Below are positions 62,070 to 64,000 of a stretch of 64,000 bases of DNA, piece by piece. The notes beneath the pieces are model-generated. The model was not told the origin of the DNA. It saw nothing but the letters and a program-made list of their open reading frames with translations, and did no database searches. The position numbers and the translations under genes are program-made. Origin of the DNA: Planctomycetota bacterium (GTDB lineage: Bacteria; Planctomycetota; UBA1135; UBA2386); contig JADZDL010000316.1 in NCBI GenBank assembly GCA_020851075.1, forward strand, positions 1-64,000, given 5' to 3'. How positions within the stretch are numbered: the first letter of the stretch is position 1; each line of letters opens with the position of its first letter.

Positions 62070-63118
62070 AACGGCAAGCCGGGCGCGCCGGCGCGGCTCT
62101 GCGCGCCAAGGATCGCCGCCGCGGCAAGCCGCAGGCGTCCTTCGCTCGGCCAGCGGCGTTGCGCGCGCTGCAGCAGGGCGAGCGCGGCGGCTTCGTGCGC
62201 GCGCGCTTCGAGCAGGCGCGCGCGGGCGAGCACCACGCTGCCGCGCGGCAGGTTGGCCACTTGCCGGCCGCGGCGCAGTGCGTGGGCCGCGGCGCCCAGG
62301 TCCCAGGCGACGAGGCACGCTTCAAACAACCAGAGCCACGCCGTCGGTTGGCGCGGGCAGAGCCGCGTCGCTTGTTCGAGCAGGGTGCGCGGCGAACGGG
62401 CGTCCAGGCGCGGGCGGCGGATCCACTTGGCGAGCACCCGCCGCACTTCCAGCGTCGCCGGCCGGACCTGGAAGTGCGCGCGCAACCGCCGCAGTCGGCG
62501 CAGGCGCGACCGGGGATCGGGGCGGCGGCGTTCGCGCGGCAGCAGGTGCACGGCGCCGCGGTCGCGCAGCAGGTCGGCGGCGAGGCCGGTGAGGGCTTCG
62601 CCGAGTCGTTCGCGCCAGAAAGCGAGCCGGGGATCGTCGTCGGTGTGTTCGGTGGCCAGATCTTCGAGTTCGGCGCGCAGCTTGTGGATGGTGCGACCAG
62701 TCCGCGCGGCGCTGGCCGCCATGTTGCAACGGCCGTTGACGAGCCGCACGAACACATCCTGCGGCAGCGGGTTCTTGGGCGCCGGTTCGCCGACCGGTGG
62801 GGCGGGTTGCTCCTGGGGGTCGGGCGCCGGCGTCGCGCTGGTGGGCGTGCGGTTGCGGTAGACCCAGCGTTCGGCGAGGCGCAGCCAGCGACCGTTGCGT
62901 TCGGTCGGCGTGAGCCCGACCAGCAGCGCGGGCGACTGGAGGCAGTCGACCGCGAGTTCCTGCCGCAGCTCGAGCAGCAGGTCGGTCCGTTCGCAGAACG
63001 GCAGCTTCCTCCAGGCGGTGATGCGGCGCACGACGCCGGGCAGGATGCGGGTGGCAAACGCATCGAGCAGCTGCAGAGCCTCTTCGCGGTAGTTTGGTTC
63101 GAGTTCGGTGGTGTTCAT
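61694..63118 (-). CDS. Hypothetical protein overlapping the lipoprotein gene antisense
   Basis: The frame from ATG 63118 gives 474 residues. The first ~350 are credible: MNTTELEPNYREEALQLLDA, then an Arg-rich helical repeat region that reads like TPR units (ARARLLEARAHEAAALALLQ). After GAPGLPFQRPVG the sequence becomes Ser/Arg-rich and is exactly antisense to the lipoprotein. Another - strand frame ends at 62050, just past the lipoprotein end, so a frameshift near 62090 would remove the overlap. The early part weakly recalls sigma-like or regulatory N-termini, but I assign no function. Confidence 0.55.
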   Translation of the reverse strand: MNTTELEPNYREEALQLLDAFATRILPGVVRRITAWRKLPFCERTDLLLELRQELAVDCLQSPALLVGLTPTERNGRWLRLAERWVYRNRTPTSATPAPDPQEQPAPPVGEPAPKNPLPQDVFVRLVNGRCNMAASAARTGRTIHKLRAELEDLATEHTDDDPRLAFWRERLGEALTGLAADLLRDRGAVHLLPRERRRPDPRSRLRRLRRLRAHFQVRPATLEVRRVLAKWIRRPRLDARSPRTLLEQATRLCPRQPTAWLWLFEACLVAWDLGAAAHALRRGRQVANLPRGSVVLARARLLEARAHEAAALALLQRAQRRWPSEGRLRLAAAAILGAQSRAGAPGLPFQRPVGVTATLLPETLASGNSSARSTAASSRSAAGSARTALQAGRPITGSLSQRDSTRTMSSPPSQNTDARRSPGCSATGTQPDCSRKAASSARVTPPKRRPSTRLHTANASSGNGAPSSTGHGA

Positions 63119-63286
63119 GGGATCCGTTCGCTGAGGGTTGCCCGGCGAGGTTGGCGCGATTCCCAGCTCCCGACCGGCTGGGCGCCGACGACGTTGGGCC
63201 CTGGATGCAAGTGCACAACCGGGGGAAGGCTTGACGACGGATCCTTGGCATCGGCCCCACGAAGCAGGTGAACCCGGCGGGCGGGT

Positions 63287-63295
63287 TGCTATGCT
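63287..63295 (+). promoter_or_regulatory. Extended -10 element of purA
   Basis: TGCTATGCT is an extended -10 (TGn plus TATGCT) ending 27 bases before ATG 63323. A clear -35 is not seen, as expected for extended -10 promoters. Confidence 0.45.
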
Positions 63296-63322
63296 GCTGC
63301 CCTTTTCTTGCAGCCGAACTTC

Positions 63323-64000
63323 ATGCCCACCACCTGTGTCGTAGGCATCCTCTGGGGTGACGAAGGCAAAGGCAAAGTCATCGACTTCCTTGCCGCCGAG
63401 ACCGACTACGTCGTCCGTTTCGGGGGTGGCCACAACGCTGGCCACACACTCATCTTGCCGTCGGGCAAGCTGGTGCTCCACCTGGTGCCCTCGGGGGTTG
63501 TCCATGCCCACACGACCAACGTGATCGGCAACGGGGTCGTCGTCGATCCCATCCATCTCTGTTCTGAGATCGCGAAACTGCGCGATCGGGGCCTGCGCGT
63601 CGAGTTGGGGCGCAATCTGCTCCTCAGCGAGCGTGCGCACCTGATCCTCGAAGCGCACCGCCAGCAGGACCATTGGCACGAACACCTGCGCGGCAGCGGC
63701 AAGATCGGCACGACCGGTCGCGGCATCGGCCCGGCCTACAGCGATCGCTGCAGCCGTATCGGCCTTCGCCTCGGCGACTTGCTGCGGCCCGAGCGGTTGC
63801 GCGCCGGGTTGCAGAGCCTCGTGCAGCAGAAAAACGCGTGGTTCGCGTCGGCGGGCCTCGCCGCACTCGATCCCGACACCATGTACCGCGACCTGCTGGC
63901 CGCCGGGGAAACCCTGCGTCCTGGCATCGTCGATACCGGGGCTGTGTTGCGCGAGGCGAACGCGGCGGGCAAACGCATCCTGCTCGAAGGCGCGCAAGGC
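63323..64000 (+). CDS. purA: Adenylosuccinate synthetase, 5' part
   Basis: The first 226 codons are present; the gene runs off the window. PurA joins IMP and aspartate with GTP in AMP synthesis. The P-loop-like GDEGKGKVIDF, the substrate-binding GGHNAGHT, and the later IGTTGRGIGPAYSDR are all intact. LLEGAQG reaches the window end. It is divergent from the gene at 63118. Confidence 0.97.
   Translation, partial: MPTTCVVGILWGDEGKGKVIDFLAAETDYVVRFGGGHNAGHTLILPSGKLVLHLVPSGVVHAHTTNVIGNGVVVDPIHLCSEIAKLRDRGLRVELGRNLLLSERAHLILEAHRQQDHWHEHLRGSGKIGTTGRGIGPAYSDRCSRIGLRLGDLLRPERLRAGLQSLVQQKNAWFASAGLAALDPDTMYRDLLAAGETLRPGIVDTGAVLREANAAGKRILLEGAQG

Overview
This is a GC-rich chromosomal window from a bacterium that I place in the Planctomycetota. 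The placement is an inference. It rests on an S10/spc/alpha ribosomal operon that lacks rpmD (L30), and on many large secreted proteins with N-terminal signal peptides that share a characteristic C-terminal beta-rich domain. It also rests on a secreted beta-propeller/cytochrome c protein and a standalone sigma-54 gene. I found no CRISPR array, prophage, insertion sequence or rRNA operon.

Layout. 1-9.8 kb: the 3' half of the ribosomal protein operon (rplN-rplX-rplE-rpsN-rpsH-rplF-rplR-rpsE-rplO-secY-adk-infA-rpmJ-rpsM-rpsK-rpsD-rpoA-rplQ), all on the + strand and closed by a strong intrinsic terminator. 9.9-14.4 kb (- strand): dnaE and an N-acetylornithine carbamoyltransferase-like gene. 14.4-34.6 kb: a stretched version of the cluster known from Firmicutes as tadA / tRNA-Ser / SRP RNA / dnaX / ybaB / recR. 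Here it is interrupted by a prolyl oligopeptidase, a beta-domain exoprotein, three tandem Kelch-like exoproteins, alanine racemase, a KamA-like radical SAM protein and a two-haem cytochrome exoprotein. 34.6-40.6 kb: hrpB helicase, a small membrane protein, rpoN with an overlapping membrane protein gene, and truA. 40.7-49 kb: a large secreted protein, a frameshifted carboxypeptidase-regulatory-like repeat protein, an RlmI-type methyltransferase, small hypotheticals, a receiver-like/DUF3052 fusion, an SDR oxidoreductase and a GNAT protein. 49-58.5 kb: secreted proteins (DnaJ-type zinc fingers, a three-module HtrA-like protease, a CAP-domain protein, an M12-type metalloprotease) around an isopropylmalate/isocitrate dehydrogenase-family gene. 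58.9-64 kb: a secreted Gly-rich protein with a strong double-hairpin terminator, hydantoinase B, a lipoprotein, an unknown protein that overlaps it antisense, and the start of purA.

How it fits together. The core information-processing genes are conventional. Accessory content is dominated by exported proteins: putative surface Kelch propellers, proteases and redox proteins. Several carry the same ~110-130 residue C-terminal domain, which I suggest is a sorting or anchoring module.

The most striking single signal is inside dnaX. A run of ten G lies directly before ATGA, preceded by GGAGGT and followed by a small GC hairpin. Loss of one G, or a +1 shift, would stop translation at once after the conserved part of the protein. 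This looks like an independently built way of making the gamma form of the clamp-loader subunit.
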